Below are positions 32,317 to 33,652 of a DNA stretch of 33,652 nucleotides, one piece after another (position 1 is the stretch's first letter; every line of letters begins with the position of its first letter). The DNA is from Rhizobium sp. Q54 (GTDB lineage: Bacteria; Pseudomonadota; Alphaproteobacteria; UBA2966; CAIVPW01). The translations under genes were made by a program, and so were the position numbers. The DNA lies in contig CAMDCA010000023.1 in the NCBI GenBank assembly GCA_945889645.1, positions 1 through 33,652 on the forward strand, given 5' to 3'. Below the pieces are notes generated by a model. The model was given only the letters and a program-made list of their open reading frames with translations. It was not told the DNA's origin and did not search any database.

Positions 32317-33300
32317 TTAGCCATCCCCGATTCGATCAGCAAGAGTCCCGACCGCAACCGCGAACAACGCCGCGTTGTTCCAGCGCAGGAGGGTCCGATA
32401 GTTGTTGTAGATGAGGTATGCCGGCGCCTTGGTGCCGGCGGTCGGGATCACGATCGACGACTCCAGCTGGCGCGCCGGCAGTGGACCGCCGTCGGGTAGC
32501 CGCACACCGAGTGCCTGCCAGTCTGCGATCGGCTTCCGCGTTGCGAGGGCGGCGAGCGAGACGTCGAAGTTGTCCGGCAGCTTGATGGCCCTGCCCCACG
32601 TCTGGTCGCCGAGCCAACCGCTCTTAGCCAGATACTGCGCCGACGAGGCGAACACGTCGGCCTTGCTGCCCCAGATGTCGCGGCGGCCGTCGCCGTCGAA
32701 ATCGACTGCAGCGAGCAGAAAGGTCGAAGGCATGAACTGCGCCTGACCCATGGCGCCGGCCCACGACCCGCGCATGTTGGCGGCGGTGATGTGGCCGTCG
32801 TCGATGATCTTGAGTGCGTTCAGGAGTTCGCCACGGAAATACGCGGCGCGACGATCATCGTAAGCGAGCGTCGCCAAGGCCTGTACGACGGAGAAGCCGC
32901 CGAGGTTGCGGCCGTAGTCGGACTCGATGCCCCACAGTGCGACGACGAAGCGCGCCTGCACGCCGTAGCGCGCCTCAACCAAGGCCAGAAGGGCGCGGTT
33001 CTCGTTTAGCATCTGCTTGCCGCGGATGACACGCGCTTCGCTGACCGTGCCGGCCAGATACTGCTCGAAGGTGCGGGTGAACTCAGGTTGGGCGCGGTCG
33101 AGCTCGACCACGCGGGCAAGCGGGGAGATGCCGTCCAAAGCAGTGTCCAACGTCTGCGCACGGATGCCGCGACCGATCGCCTCGGTGCGCACGCCGCTCA
33201 GAAACGTGTCGAAGGTTTGTGCAGGCTGCGCCTCAGCAGCAACTGGCGCGAGCGCAGCGGCGGCGGCAGCAAATGCGAGAGCGCGAAAGCGAAACGTCAC
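32317..33300 (-). CDS. Lytic murein transglycosylase (MltB-like)
   Basis: 327 residues from GTG 33300; an upstream ATG (33348) would add 16 non-signal-like residues, whereas the GTG gives MTFRFRALAFAAAAAALAPV and has AGAGG upstream. The catalytic Glu is in VALWGIESDYGRNLGGF, followed by MRGSWAGAMGQAQFMPSTFL and FDGDGRRDIWGSKADVFAS, all MltB-family hallmarks. There is no lipobox, so the protein should be periplasmic. It cuts peptidoglycan to 1,6-anhydroMurNAc. It is probably the first gene of the mltB-rlpA-dac-tmk array; no promoter was recognised upstream. Confidence 0.92.
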   Translation of the reverse strand: MTFRFRALAFAAAAAALAPVAAEAQPAQTFDTFLSGVRTEAIGRGIRAQTLDTALDGISPLARVVELDRAQPEFTRTFEQYLAGTVSEARVIRGKQMLNENRALLALVEARYGVQARFVVALWGIESDYGRNLGGFSVVQALATLAYDDRRAAYFRGELLNALKIIDDGHITAANMRGSWAGAMGQAQFMPSTFLLAAVDFDGDGRRDIWGSKADVFASSAQYLAKSGWLGDQTWGRAIKLPDNFDVSLAALATRKPIADWQALGVRLPDGGPLPARQLESSIVIPTAGTKAPAYLIYNNYRTLLRWNNAALFAVAVGTLADRIGDG

Positions 33301-33652
33301 CCCGGGGCCTCTGCGTCCACAAACTCTGCGCGCGTCGATGCAGGACAAAAGCGCGCAAGAAACGCCGACCGACGAATTGACTGTTAGCGCAACGACTCAC
33401 GCGACGCAATGACATGTGTGCGTGCTCTGTTCGCGTCAGTACACCGCGGCGATTCTTTTTTGTCGGCTCCGAGTGAGTCGTCACTGCGTGGCGACGTCAC
33501 CGTACAGGTCAATCGGCGCTCTCGCGGCCAGGGAGGGGATGTCTCCGTTTCTTCCTGAGCGGAAGGGTGGCACCCGCGCCAATCGGAACGTATCGGTTGG
33601 CCGCCCGGCTGGCCGCCGCAACACGCTGTGACGGGGTCGCCACAAAGCCGAT
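33301..33652. other. 352-bp right edge without a recognised gene
   Basis: It should contain the promoter of the mltB array, but no clear hexamer pair was found. A nine-base inverted repeat ACGACTCAC (33392-33400) and GTGAGTCGT (33473-33481) is separated by 72 bp, and a six-T run at 33455-33461 lies inside it. A protein-like frame on the minus strand (RRPAGRPTDTFRLARV near 33560-33620) continues off the window and was not identified. Confidence 0.5.

Overview
The window looks like a stretch of chromosome from a GC-rich alphaproteobacterium, possibly Rhodospirillales-like or from a metagenome assembly. The main evidence is the gene order mltB-rlpA-dac-tmk-holB-metG-tatD-MBL hydrolase on the minus strand, a groESL operon behind a CIRCE operator, and the style of the MazG, YdfG and TerC proteins. 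No tRNA, rRNA or CRISPR array was seen.

Left part (1-9240): an accessory, partly eroded region. It starts with the tail of a serine recombinase abutting a lipocalin C-terminal scrap, then a frameshifted TerC/Alx gene with a candidate Mn2+ riboswitch leader. A lipid or envelope type neighbourhood follows: SDR, chalcone isomerase-like protein, MFS transporter, DUF3833 lipoprotein, cupin, lipocalin and a cyclopropane-fatty-acid-synthase-like methyltransferase. Fragments are scattered through it: an IS3 transposase piece, a fusion between the start of an FAD amine-oxidase-like gene and the end of a second CFA gene, and a GNAT N-terminus. Several breaks sit in homopolymers, so sequencing error must be separated from real decay.

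Middle (9241-22906): the most unusual part. A secreted domain with four conserved cysteines (CG[ST]NGGP and YDDE motifs) occurs twice, once fused to pentapeptide repeats (9241-10710) and once alone (18647-19399). The stand-alone copy sits beside a separate, related pentapeptide protein (19404-20174). In both places a c-type cytochrome gene directly precedes the pentapeptide gene. A PQQ-type quinoprotein dehydrogenase (16756-18555), three related intact monoheme cytochromes c and an FtsX/MacB-like permease lie in the same block. I propose a periplasmic quinoprotein/cytochrome module with pentapeptide and four-cysteine partners. Between the two copies lie groESL with promoter, CIRCE and terminator, a mazG-ydfG pair, and two small membrane proteins.

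Right part (22922-33300): a long minus-strand housekeeping array that probably reads mltB-rlpA-dac-tmk-dusB-cyclophilin-holB-metG-tatD-MBL hydrolase and may continue into the two cytochrome c genes at 22906-22020. It covers peptidoglycan remodelling, dTMP synthesis, the clamp loader, tRNA charging and modification, and nucleases. A degraded SIMPL gene on the opposite strand interrupts it. The right edge (33301-33652) has no recognised gene.
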